Assembly (NCBI GenBank): GCA_002494215.1
Contig: DLBF01000020.1
Span: 1 to 18,471, forward strand
From: Prevotellaceae bacterium UBA7028
GTDB taxonomy: Bacteria; Bacteroidota; Bacteroidia; Bacteroidales; Bacteroidaceae
Length of the DNA stretch: 18,471 bases
Reading direction: 5' to 3'
The notes under the pieces are model-generated. The model worked only from the letters and a program-made list of their open reading frames with translations. It was not told the origin of the DNA and made no database searches. The position numbers and the translations under genes are program-made. Position 1 is the first letter of the stretch. Each line of letters begins with the position of its first letter. Of the stretch, positions 1-8,611 are shown piece by piece.

Positions 1-3000
1 GAGTTCTGGATGATGGACCCCTTCATCTACACAGCAGGTGAGGCTAACAGAGGCGGTGACTTCTACATCAACCTGGGTGAGGTAAGCGAGGATATCCTGA
101 AGGATGGAAAGAAGTTCTTCGAGAGCGGAATGCCCGTTGATGGTAATAGCCAGTACTGGACGGAAGGTCTGTGGGGCCGCATTCCCAACACCACCAGCGT
201 CAACTACTCCTTCAACAACGAGGGTGGTTCACGCGGACGACAGGATGTGGGTCTGAATGGTTTGAACGACGACGAGGAGCAGCAGTACGACACCTACAGG
301 AACTACCTGCAGCAGATTCAGAACATTGTACGCCCCGAGGTGTACGACAGCATCTTCGCCGACCCTGCCAACGATAACTATCACTACTACCGCGGAACGG
401 ACTTCGACCAACTAAAGACCTCTATCCTGGACCGTTACAAGCGCATCAACATGCCTCAGGGCAACAGCGCCGACAACGACACCAGACCCGAGAACTACGA
501 GACATCATGGAAGAGTACCCCCGACCTGGAGGACATCAACCAAGACTATACACTGAACGAATACGAGAAATACTATCAGTACCACATCAGTATCCGACCC
601 GAGGATATGGTGGTGGGACGTAACCACATCGCTGATATGCGTACAGCCAGCGTAAAGCTGCGCAACGGCAACACGGAGGAATGTAAGTGGTACCTGTTCC
701 GCGTACCCCTGTCGGACTACGAGGGCAAGGAGGGTAACATCAACGACTTTACCAGCATCCGCTTCATGCGTCTGTTCCTGACAAACTTCCAGAAAGATAT
801 TATCCTGCGTCTTGCTACGCTCGACATGGTTCAGGGCAACTGGCGTCCCTACGAGCAGCCACTCTATACTGGTCAGGCTCCTACCAGCAGCGGTACCTTG
901 GAGGTGAGCAACGTCAGCATAGAAGAGAACTCCGACAAGACTCCCGTAAACTACGTGCTGCCTCCCGGCATCAGCCGTATCACAGACCCCGACCAGTCTC
1001 AGTTGGTTGAGAACAACGAGCAGTCTCTGTGTCTGATTACACGTAACCTGGCTCCTGGCGACGCACGCGCGGTATATAAGAACTGTACGTATAACATGCG
1101 ACAGTACAAGCACCTGCAGCTCTTCCTGCATGCCAACGCACTGGCAGAGAACATAACGGAGACCAGCAACGGAGAGTGCAGCGTATTCCTGCGACTGGGT
1201 TCGGACTACAAGAGCAACTACTACGAGTACGAGGTTCCCATGCAGCTGACACCCGAGGGTAACTACGACCCCTACAGCGCACTTGCCAGCACGTCTGTAT
1301 GGCCCGAAGAGAATATGATGGACATTAACCTGGAACTGTTCACAGACCTGAAGAAGCGCCGTAACGCTCAGGTCAGCGCCAACGTCACCACCATCAACCA
1401 GCTCTTCTCGGACTACGACAAGGACCACCCCAGCAACCGCATCTCTATTATAGGTAACCCCACACTGGGCGAGGTGAAGACCATCATGATTGGTATCCGT
1501 AACAACGGACGTACCGTTAAGAGCATAGAGGTATGGGCCAACGAGCTCCGACTGCAGGAATTCTCGAACAGCGGCGGATGGGCAGCACAGGGTAACCTGA
1601 ACGTACAGCTGAGCGACCTCGGTTCGGTTAACGTGACAGCCAAATACGTGAAGGCTGGATTCGGCGGCATCGAACAGACCGTAGCACAGCGTACAGACGA
1701 GGACAACCTGGACTACTCTATCACCACTAACGTGGAGTTGGGTCGTCTGTTGCCCGAGAAAGCCAAGGTGACCATCCCCATGTACTATTCCTACAGCAAG
1801 GAGACCATAAAGCCCAAGTACAACCCATTTGACACGGATATGCTGCTCTCCGATGCTTTGGAGGCTATGGCCACAGAGAAAGAGCGCGATTCGCTGAGCA
1901 ACCTGACCAACCATGTGGAGGTGAGCAAGAACATCAGCTTCAGCGGTGTTAAGGTGAACATTGCCACACGCAAGCATCCTATGCCCTACGACCCTGCCAA
2001 CTTCACCTTCAACTATAGCCACTCATCGCAAAACACCTTCGGACAGACCATTGTCTATGAACATGAGTACAACTGGAAGGGAGGTATGAACTACACCTGG
2101 AGTCCGAACTGGAAGCCATGGGAGCCCTTCAAGAAAATAAAGGGTAAGAGCAAATGGCTGGATATCGTCAAGGCACAGAATCTGGCTTTCGTACCACAGA
2201 ACATTACATTCAACACGGATATCAACCGTACCTACTACGAGTTGCAGGAGCGCGACCTGGAGAACTTGGGTAACACCTCTTCTATCCCTGCCAGCTGGAG
2301 CCAGAGCTTCCTCTGGAACCGTAGCTTCCAGCTCAGATGGGATATCTTCAAGGCACTGCACTTTAGCTTCAACAGCTCTACGAAGGCCGAGATTGAGGAG
2401 CCCTACATGCAGGTGAACAAAGACCTCTACCCCGACCAGTATCAGGCTTGGAAGGACTCTATCAAGCATAGCCTGCTGCACTTTGGCCGTCCGCTGGACT
2501 ACAACCAGAGTGTACAGATCAGCTACAAGATACCCTTCGAGAAGATTCCCGTTACGGACTGGCTCAGTGCCGATATTGCCTACAACAGCAACTATTCTTG
2601 GCGCAGAGGAAGCACACTGGAGGATGGAAGCAGCTTGGGCAATACCATCAACACTCAGCGTAACATCAATGTCAACAGTAAGATTGACCTGGAGAAGATA
2701 TATAATCACAGTAACTTCCTGAAGGAGGTCAACAAGCGCTTCTCTGCTTCGAACGCTAAGTCGGAGGCCAGCAAGAAGAAACAGCAGAAACAGAAAGAGA
2801 AGGATGCCAAGAAGAAGGAGAAGGACAAACAGCTGGATGCACGAATACAAGCCGAGAATGAGGCTATGAAGACAGGCGAACCCGTAGATTCTATCCTTGC
2901 CCGACAGAAAGCTGGTCAGCCCAACCGTCAGACCAACAAGAACGGCATCAGCCCCAGTAAGGCTCCCGAAAAGAAAGGCTTCGCACAGGAGGTGACCTTG

Positions 3001-4749
3001 CTGCCTGACAGCAACATCGTCATCAACCACGGACAGAAGAGCAAGCGTCTGCGCATCACAGCCCTCGATACAGCAGGACACGCCTTCAAGATATATTATA
3101 AGAAGAAGGACGACAACACCATCGTGCTGCGTAAGACTCCCGTTGACACCACCAAGATTCGTCTGAACGTGGTGGCTCTGCCCGCCCTCTCCGAGAACAA
3201 ATGGTACGACTGGGCTCAGGCTGGCGCTCGCTTCCTGATGTCTATGCGTAACATCAGTATATCCTACCGCAACACCTACAATCTGGCTCTGCCTGGCTTC
3301 CGTCCCGAGGTTGGCGACATTCTGGGTCAGGGTAAGAGCAACGGATTCCTGGCTCCGGGCATCGGCTTCGGTCTGGGCTTCGTCAACGATAGCTACATAG
3401 ACACCGCACAGGAACGCGGCTGGCTGATGGGTGCATCGGACGGTGTATCATCGCCCGCCACCTCTGCCACCACAGAAGACGTGCAGGTGAAGATGTCGCT
3501 GGAGCCCATCACAGACCTGAAGGTTGACCTGAACATGAGCCGCACGCACAACCGCAACAAGAGCATCCAGTATATGTACCGCGATGCCGACGGCTTCATC
3601 CCAACAACCAGCAGCGGTTCGTTCAACATCACCACCATCTCCATCAAGACTGCCTTTGCCAGCGGCGGTTCGGCCAGCAACGGATACTATAGTGCTCCCT
3701 TCCAGAAGTTCCGCGAGAATCTGGATCACTACCAGCAACTTGTGACCGAACGATATGCCGGCATCCAGTATCCTGCACGTACAGGCAGGGGCGGCGTTTA
3801 CAATCCCGAGACAGATGCACCCGTCAACAAATACGGTCCTGATGTGATGATACCTGCCTTCCTGAATGCCTATACAGGTTCCAGCTCGATGGAAATCTTC
3901 CCATCACTGATGCGTATGCTTCCCAACTGGAGCATGACCTATAAGGGACTCAGCAACCTGCCTTGGGTACGCGACCACTTCAAGAGCGTTACACTGACAC
4001 ATGCTTACAAGAGCATCTATGCCGTAGGTTCATACAACTCGTACAGCTCGTGGGTAGAGTGCATGGGAGCAGGCAACGGATTAGGCTTTGCCCAGAACAC
4101 GACAACAGGCGACTATCAGCCCTCCTCAATGTACGACATCAGCTCTGTCAGCATCAACGAGAGCTTTGCACCCCTCATGGGACTGAACATGACGTTCAAC
4201 AATAACATGACCCTGAAGATGGAGTACCGCACCACCCGCGTGCTGAACCTCAGCCTCACCAGCGCACAGCTGAACGAGACGGGTTCAAAGGACTTTGTCA
4301 TTGGATGGGGCTACAAGATTAACGACTTCAAGCTGTCCAGCCTCTTCCACTCTAAGAAGGCCAGCGCACGCCAGGAGGCAAGGAACAGAGCCAACAGCAA
4401 GAACGGTAATAACAAGAACGGACAGCAAGGCAACCAGAACAATACTAACAATAATAATAGCAGCCGTAGTGGCAAGAACAACTTTGCACATAGCCTGTCC
4501 ATGCGCTTCGACTTCAGCATCCGCAGCCAGAGCGCTATCAAGCGCGACATCCAGACGAACCTCTGCGAGGCAACCAGCGGACAGAAGGCCTTCAAGACCA
4601 GCGCTCAGTTGGATTACTCTATGAGCCGTATGGCAACCCTGAGCATCTACTACGACCGCCAGCGTTCACAGCCTCTGCTCTCCAGCAGCAGCTACCCCAC
4701 CGTCACCCAAGACTTCGGTTTCAGCATGAAATTCTCGCTGACGAGATAA
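1..4749 (+). CDS. sprA: SprA/Sov, T9SS outer-membrane translocon protein (5'-truncated by window)
   Basis: The reading frame is open from base 1, so the N-terminal part lies outside the window. The visible part is about 1,582 residues, against roughly 2,400-2,500 for complete SprA/Sov proteins. SprA forms the very large outer-membrane beta-barrel through which type IX secretion cargo crosses. Family recognition rests on the FWMMDPF and GGDFYINLGEVSED stretches at the start, the repeated long alternating hydrophobic/aromatic strands, and a C-terminal strand pattern ending in FGFSMKFSLTR, as expected of an outer-membrane protein. Two low-complexity segments interrupt the strands: a Lys/Glu/Gln-rich stretch encoded at about 2755-2880 and an Asn/Gly-rich stretch at about 4380-4485. 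Both are probably loops or periplasmic turns. The gene ends in TAA and is followed by a strong inverted repeat. Its presence implies a T9SS in this organism. Confidence in the family is high. Confidence 0.93.
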   Translation, partial: EFWMMDPFIYTAGEANRGGDFYINLGEVSEDILKDGKKFFESGMPVDGNSQYWTEGLWGRIPNTTSVNYSFNNEGGSRGRQDVGLNGLNDDEEQQYDTYRNYLQQIQNIVRPEVYDSIFADPANDNYHYYRGTDFDQLKTSILDRYKRINMPQGNSADNDTRPENYETSWKSTPDLEDINQDYTLNEYEKYYQYHISIRPEDMVVGRNHIADMRTASVKLRNGNTEECKWYLFRVPLSDYEGKEGNINDFTSIRFMRLFLTNFQKDIILRLATLDMVQGNWRPYEQPLYTGQAPTSSGTLEVSNVSIEENSDKTPVNYVLPPGISRITDPDQSQLVENNEQSLCLITRNLAPGDARAVYKNCTYNMRQYKHLQLFLHANALAENITETSNGECSVFLRLGSDYKSNYYEYEVPMQLTPEGNYDPYSALASTSVWPEENMMDINLELFTDLKKRRNAQVSANVTTINQLFSDYDKDHPSNRISIIGNPTLGEVKTIMIGIRNNGRTVKSIEVWANELRLQEFSNSGGWAAQGNLNVQLSDLGSVNVTAKYVKAGFGGIEQTVAQRTDEDNLDYSITTNVELGRLLPEKAKVTIPMYYSYSKETIKPKYNPFDTDMLLSDALEAMATEKERDSLSNLTNHVEVSKNISFSGVKVNIATRKHPMPYDPANFTFNYSHSSQNTFGQTIVYEHEYNWKGGMNYTWSPNWKPWEPFKKIKGKSKWLDIVKAQNLAFVPQNITFNTDINRTYYELQERDLENLGNTSSIPASWSQSFLWNRSFQLRWDIFKALHFSFNSSTKAEIEEPYMQVNKDLYPDQYQAWKDSIKHSLLHFGRPLDYNQSVQISYKIPFEKIPVTDWLSADIAYNSNYSWRRGSTLEDGSSLGNTINTQRNINVNSKIDLEKIYNHSNFLKEVNKRFSASNAKSEASKKKQQKQKEKDAKKKEKDKQLDARIQAENEAMKTGEPVDSILARQKAGQPNRQTNKNGISPSKAPEKKGFAQEVTLLPDSNIVINHGQKSKRLRITALDTAGHAFKIYYKKKDDNTIVLRKTPVDTTKIRLNVVALPALSENKWYDWAQAGARFLMSMRNISISYRNTYNLALPGFRPEVGDILGQGKSNGFLAPGIGFGLGFVNDSYIDTAQERGWLMGASDGVSSPATSATTEDVQVKMSLEPITDLKVDLNMSRTHNRNKSIQYMYRDADGFIPTTSSGSFNITTISIKTAFASGGSASNGYYSAPFQKFRENLDHYQQLVTERYAGIQYPARTGRGGVYNPETDAPVNKYGPDVMIPAFLNAYTGSSSMEIFPSLMRMLPNWSMTYKGLSNLPWVRDHFKSVTLTHAYKSIYAVGSYNSYSSWVECMGAGNGLGFAQNTTTGDYQPSSMYDISSVSINESFAPLMGLNMTFNNNMTLKMEYRTTRVLNLSLTSAQLNETGSKDFVIGWGYKINDFKLSSLFHSKKASARQEARNRANSKNGNNKNGQQGNQNNTNNNNSSRSGKNNFAHSLSMRFDFSIRSQSAIKRDIQTNLCEATSGQKAFKTSAQLDYSMSRMATLSIYYDRQRSQPLLSSSSYPTVTQDFGFSMKFSLTR

Positions 4750-4757
4750 CATGTTTA

Positions 4758-4797
4758 TGAGGTTTTGAGGTTTTAGGGTTATAACCTCAAAACCTCA
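4758..4797 (+). terminator. Perfect 15-bp inverted repeat after sprA, probable terminator
   Basis: The left arm (4758-4772, TGAGGTTTTGAGGTT) is exactly complementary to the right arm (4783-4797), with a 10-base loop. It begins nine bases after the sprA stop codon. Each arm contains the word GAGGTTTT or its complement in tandem. No clean T-run follows on the + strand (the next bases are CAAATACTTTTC), so intrinsic termination may be weak. It could also protect the 3' end of the sprA mRNA. Confidence 0.55.
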
Positions 4798-4820
4798 CAA
4801 ATACTTTTCAAGAAAAAAAT

Positions 4821-4870
4821 GGAACATAGCGTAAAAAAACGGCAGGTCTGAAGTGTCTTATAGGTAGAAG
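4821..4870 (+). promoter_or_regulatory. Candidate ECF-type promoter region upstream of the sigma gene
   Basis: Between the sprA hairpin and the sigma start lies GGAAC (4821-4825), followed about 20 bases later by GTCT (4846-4849) and then GTCTTATAGG (4854-4863). ECF sigma factors commonly use an AAC-containing -35 element and a GTC-containing -10 element and often activate their own gene. The spacing here is longer than the usual 16-17 bases for the first GTC, so the assignment is tentative. No TAnnTTTG housekeeping box was seen here; TACTTTTC at 4802 misses its last base. Confidence 0.25.
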
Positions 4871-4906
4871 TGCCCCAGAACGGGATGCACAAGAACAAGA
4901 ACTGAT

Positions 4907-5431
4907 ATGCTTGAACAGAGAATACTTGAGGAACTTTTCCGCCAGAACTACAGCAAGATGATTCATCTGGCCAGCGTATTGCTGGGCGATGGCGGCGAAG
5001 CAGAGGATGTGGTGCAGGACATCTTTCTGAAATTGGCTGACAGCGACATCCTTCCCCAAAACGACAGCTATCTGATGGCTGCCGTCAGAAATGCCTGCCT
5101 GAACAGAATCCGGCAGATGCAAGTGCACCAGAGGGTGAGGAACCTGCTGCCTATCGAGACAGAAACCGACCAGCTGCCCGCCAACCTGGAACAACTGGAC
5201 GATATTTCAGCCTATGTGGATGAGCAACTGGAAGAGCCGCACCACAGTATCTTCCGCCTTCGCTTCGACGAGGACCTGACCGTCGCGGAGATTGCCCGCA
5301 GGCTTAATCTGAATCCGAACACCACCTACAAGTATCTCATACAGAGCATTCAGAAAATTAAGAACCACTTCAAACACGAAAACTATGAAAGAGGAGAAAT
5401 CTATCCGGCAGCTTCTGGAAATGCTCGATAA
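4907..5431 (+). CDS. ECF-family RNA polymerase sigma factor
   Basis: This 174-residue protein has the size and two-domain layout of an ECF (group 4) sigma factor. Region 2 covers about residues 8-75 and includes AEDVVQDIFLKL (32-43), the typical region 2.2 core-binding helix. Region 4 covers about 105-155, with a helix-turn-helix in LTVAEIARRLNLNPNTTYKY (124-143). It would direct RNA polymerase to a small envelope- or nutrient-responsive regulon. The ATG at 4907 is chosen because it leaves a complete region 2; no clear Shine-Dalgarno site precedes it, as is usual in Bacteroidetes. The last 47 bases overlap the next gene in another frame, so the two are probably translationally coupled. The signal it responds to is not visible. 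Confidence 0.9.
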   Translation: MLEQRILEELFRQNYSKMIHLASVLLGDGGEAEDVVQDIFLKLADSDILPQNDSYLMAAVRNACLNRIRQMQVHQRVRNLLPIETETDQLPANLEQLDDISAYVDEQLEEPHHSIFRLRFDEDLTVAEIARRLNLNPNTTYKYLIQSIQKIKNHFKHENYERGEIYPAASGNAR

Positions 5432-6383
5432 TCCTGATGCTTATACCGAGCAGGAAATCCGCGATATCATCAATCGTAACGAAGATACCCGCGAGGCCTA
5501 TCGCCTGATGGTGGAAACTAAGCGCAGCATCCGTCATTCCCATGCCAATAACCTTACCAACGTTGATGCAGCCTGGAAGCGGTTCAACAGAAAACGCAAG
5601 GCTCAGAAGCAACGCTTTAACTGGATGAAATTTGCAGCCTCGCTCATCATCGTGTTGCTCATTACCGGCGTTTCCTTAGCTGCGTATCGTGCAGTAACGA
5701 CACCCAAGCAAACCAAAGAGACAAAGGTTGATGAGGAATATGCGGACAAGAAGATGTTGCGCGCTTGGTTTGTGCCTGAGGATTGTAAGCATCCTATTAT
5801 AAAGGAACGTGGCAGTGCTATCTTGGTATCGTGGTGCAAAGGGACATGGATTGTGAATGGCGACGATTCCTTTGTAGAGGAACATCCCTTCTGCGTTTGG
5901 AGCTACTCATTTCATGTAAAGAACACGACTATCAGGCTTGACGGCAAAGTCTTGGACATTAGCAATCTGCCAGACCTTCCTGCTTCAGCGCTGAAGAAGA
6001 TGGACATCCACTACAATGAGGATGGTCACGGAACAGTCTATCTTAGCACCAAACCAGTTCAGGTTCCAGTCAACGTGAAGGGCAACATTAACCCGGAACT
6101 GACCATTTTGCTGACTGGCACAGTGCCCAAGGGAGCCTATCAGCCCGTAACCATTTGGAAGAGCGAGGGCATCAAGGAGAGCTATGACTGCCACGACTAT
6201 ATTTACACCCAGTGGACAGGCAAATGGGAGAACATACATCAGCACCTCAAAGAAGTAGCCATTCGCAAGGACCATCATGTTCGCGTCAACATCTGCAAGG
6301 GCACTCCTCAGAAACACATTGATCGCCTCAAGAACATCATGAACGAATGCGGTGTGACCAACTACGAACTGGTAAAGCAATAA
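5385..6383 (+). CDS. Single-pass membrane protein, probable anti-sigma factor
   Basis: The protein has 332 residues. Residues 1-80 are charged and cytoplasmic, with a helical EMLDNPDAYTEQEIRDIINR stretch of the kind seen in Prevotella/Bacteroides proteins encoded beside ECF sigma genes. A basic segment (residues 68-78) precedes one membrane helix at about 81-101. The remaining roughly 230 residues should be periplasmic. I see no zinc-finger anti-sigma motif and no recognisable FecR domain. The last 40 residues (VRVNICKGTPQKHIDRLKNI, then a short strand) loosely resemble the periplasmic fold of ExbD/TolR; this is a weak impression. The anti-sigma role is inferred from the 47-base overlap with the sigma gene, the topology and the N-terminal pattern. 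It is followed after 23 bases by the exported protease-like gene, presumably in the same operon. Confidence 0.65.
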   Translation: MKEEKSIRQLLEMLDNPDAYTEQEIRDIINRNEDTREAYRLMVETKRSIRHSHANNLTNVDAAWKRFNRKRKAQKQRFNWMKFAASLIIVLLITGVSLAAYRAVTTPKQTKETKVDEEYADKKMLRAWFVPEDCKHPIIKERGSAILVSWCKGTWIVNGDDSFVEEHPFCVWSYSFHVKNTTIRLDGKVLDISNLPDLPASALKKMDIHYNEDGHGTVYLSTKPVQVPVNVKGNINPELTILLTGTVPKGAYQPVTIWKSEGIKESYDCHDYIYTQWTGKWENIHQHLKEVAIRKDHHVRVNICKGTPQKHIDRLKNIMNECGVTNYELVKQ

Positions 6384-6406
6384 CACACAACTAATTCAAT
6401 AAAATC

Positions 6407-8431
6407 ATGAAACATCTCATTTCTTGGATGAGGGCCGCAACCCTCATCCTGCTACTGCTGTGCTCCATCTGTCAAGGCAAAGCACAATCAGAGAACCTTC
6501 TATGGCCTGTCAAGGGACAAAAGGCTGGTACAAACATTCTGCTTCGTCCGCAAGACCCGCTGGACCATGAGGTGAACTATTGCAACCTTATCATCGGAGC
6601 TAAGGAAGGCACGGAAGTTATTGCTCCGGCTGACGGCGTGGTTACGAGGCAGATGCTTACTTATCGTTCCGGCCTGTACCAATGCAGAACTTATAGCTAT
6701 GACGATGCCAGGACCTTTGATGCCATGCGTAAGAAAATGGAGGAAGAATCTGATGTCCGTGACCCTAAGAAGTATATCAATGGCGACATTGGGCTGAAAC
6801 TTGCTGATGGCAGGGAAATCAATTTCTGCGGACTTCGCGGTAATGCGGCATTCAAATCAGGCCAAAGCATAAAGGCTGGAACAGTACTGGGTACGGTTAG
6901 CTACGTGTTCGAGAAAATTGGTGAGCCGCACATTTTCATCTCTGTAAGCAAAGGCGGAAAACCCCTCGACCCCATGACGCCTTTCGGATTGCAGACAACG
7001 TTCAAGGAGGGTGAGGCGTTCACACCACCAGAGAAGCTTACCCGAGAGCAGGCCAACGAGGACTTCGATTTCTTTATGGAGAGCCTTCGCGAATGTATTC
7101 CTTCCTATCGTGACATCATCACACCAGAGCTTGAAGCAGAGTTCGTACGCAATTGTAAGGCAAAACTAGATGCCGATTCGGTCAGCTTTACTACACTTTA
7201 CGACATAGTGGGCGATGCCTTTACGGCCCGTTTCTTTCATGATTCCCACGCCTGGAGGCAATCTTCCAACCCATTCCCTAATCCCAGCAGCAACTTTCAG
7301 TACCCAGCCATCATGCTCTGTACATTAGGTGACCGCATGTTTGTGCGTCAGGTACAGCCGGGTTATGAGGAATATATCGGCAAGGAGGTAGCTACCGTCA
7401 ATGGCATCACTGCTAAGGAGCAGGCGGCTCATGTCCGTCAGAAAACTGAACATTATGATGCTAAGGTAGAATCCACGGTTGCCATACAGATGCTGGCAAA
7501 CTGGTGGGGGCAATACGACGACACATTCACTGGTACAGGAGCACACCTTACCTTTACCGACGGCACCAGTGTGGATGCGCCTTATCTGAAGCGCGACCAA
7601 GTAAAACGCTACACGCCACAACCAACTGGCCCCATCGCCTATTATGTACATAAGAATCAGAACAGAAAGGAGGAGTGGAGCTTTAAGATGCTGAATGATA
7701 AAACGGCTCTTTTGACGTTGGCTCACTTCCACTTAAATGAAGTACAGCTGGACAATATAGCAGACAGCCTAAAGGCTCACGCAAAAGTACCTAACCTTAT
7801 TATTGATGTACGTGATAACTATGGGGGAGATGCCGATTGCGAGGGACGGCTCCTGAATATGTTCCTGTTTGAGAAGCCTGTGACTTTCAACTGTCAAATG
7901 GTAAACAGCAACAGCACCTACCGCAGCTTTAATCATTGCTTCAACTGGACCCAAGACATGAAGCCATTCGAAGACTTCGTGAAGATAGAGGGCAAAGAGG
8001 GATTTTATAACAGAGATGCATTTTCTGAGATAAAGACTTCTGCAAAGCCTACGAAGAATGATGCTATTTACAAAGGAAAACTTTACGTTCTAATCAACGA
8101 GGGCTCTGTTAGTGCCGCAACTGACTTCCCTGCCCATCTGGTACGTGCCAAGCGTGCCGTAAGTATCGGACGCGAAACTGCTACGGCCTATCATTATATG
8201 ACTGCCTTGAAGTTTGCCCGTCTGTTCCTACCCAACACGGGGATAGAATATCACCTGCCTCTTGTTAAGGCCATTACAGCAACCGAGGTTTCAGAGCGCT
8301 TCCCCTATGGCAGAGGCTTATTGCCCGATATTGAAGTTCCCCTGACCCAAGAAGAGGTTTTCTTCTCTACAGAGGATGTAATATTGAACAAGGCATTAGA
8401 TGTTATAAAACAAGGAACTGCCGCAGAGTAA
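6407..8431 (+). CDS. Exported protein with degenerate M23-like domain and S41 peptidase domain
   Basis: The protein has 674 residues. A signal peptide (MKHLISWMRAATLILLLLCS) probably ends at A26. Residues about 50-195 resemble a LytM/peptidase M23 fold (GTEVIAPADGVV, SIKAGTVLGTV, GKPLDPMTPFGL). The zinc ligands are missing: the HxxxD region reads NYCNLII (57-63), and the HxH motif is PHIF (174-177). Residues about 216-670 form an S41 peptidase domain. It has NLIIDVRDNYGG (a strand and Gly-rich turn), the active-site stretch NEGSVSAAT with probable nucleophile S569, and GRETATAYHYM followed by NTGIEYHLPLVK, as in the Bacteroidetes S41 branch. The serine protease half may be active, and the M23 half looks like a binding or structural module. 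It lies 23 bases after the probable anti-sigma gene, so a role in that envelope-sensing circuit is inferred. The substrate is unknown. Confidence 0.8.
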   Translation: MKHLISWMRAATLILLLLCSICQGKAQSENLLWPVKGQKAGTNILLRPQDPLDHEVNYCNLIIGAKEGTEVIAPADGVVTRQMLTYRSGLYQCRTYSYDDARTFDAMRKKMEEESDVRDPKKYINGDIGLKLADGREINFCGLRGNAAFKSGQSIKAGTVLGTVSYVFEKIGEPHIFISVSKGGKPLDPMTPFGLQTTFKEGEAFTPPEKLTREQANEDFDFFMESLRECIPSYRDIITPELEAEFVRNCKAKLDADSVSFTTLYDIVGDAFTARFFHDSHAWRQSSNPFPNPSSNFQYPAIMLCTLGDRMFVRQVQPGYEEYIGKEVATVNGITAKEQAAHVRQKTEHYDAKVESTVAIQMLANWWGQYDDTFTGTGAHLTFTDGTSVDAPYLKRDQVKRYTPQPTGPIAYYVHKNQNRKEEWSFKMLNDKTALLTLAHFHLNEVQLDNIADSLKAHAKVPNLIIDVRDNYGGDADCEGRLLNMFLFEKPVTFNCQMVNSNSTYRSFNHCFNWTQDMKPFEDFVKIEGKEGFYNRDAFSEIKTSAKPTKNDAIYKGKLYVLINEGSVSAATDFPAHLVRAKRAVSIGRETATAYHYMTALKFARLFLPNTGIEYHLPLVKAITATEVSERFPYGRGLLPDIEVPLTQEEVFFSTEDVILNKALDVIKQGTAAE

Positions 8432-8463
8432 TTAGGGATCAGGCTCCTCTGACCCGCTGACAG

Positions 8464-8500
8464 AAAAAACCGTCTCCTCGGAATGAAGAGACGGCTTTTT
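8464..8500. terminator. Bidirectional intrinsic terminator between convergent genes
   Basis: CCGTCTC (8470-8476) pairs with GAGACGG (8488-8494). The hairpin is flanked by AAAAAA on the left and CTTTTT on the right, giving a T-run in both directions. It can therefore terminate the sigma operon on the + strand and the rhamnosidase gene on the - strand. Confidence 0.8.
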
Positions 8501-8509
8501 GTTTTGGAA

Positions 8510-8536
8510 GAGAGGGCTATATCATATAGCCCTCTC
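8510..8536. repeat. Perfect 12-bp inverted repeat with 3-base loop
   Basis: GAGAGGGCTATA (8510-8521) is exactly complementary to 8525-8536, leaving a loop of only TCA. It lies ten bases beyond the bidirectional terminator. On the - strand it is met first after the rhamnosidase stop. It lacks a T-run, so it may act as an mRNA 3'-end stabiliser or auxiliary terminator. The rest of the 8432-8611 gap is AT-rich and holds no open frame I would call. Confidence 0.6.
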
Positions 8537-8611
8537 CTCGGGGAAAAGTAAAAAACCTATTAACTAATTAAACTATCTGTTCTTTTTATAAGAGATTAGG
8601 GGTTAGCGTAA

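Noticed and set aside
505..3081. Two long - strand open frames (505 and 352 codons) opposite sprA
   Set aside because: They are antisense shadows of a strongly biased coding sequence, and their translations show no domain, signal or composition typical of real proteins.
4750..4906. A small RNA gene between sprA and the sigma factor
   Set aside because: There is one hairpin but no promoter box before it and no terminator-like end before the sigma gene.
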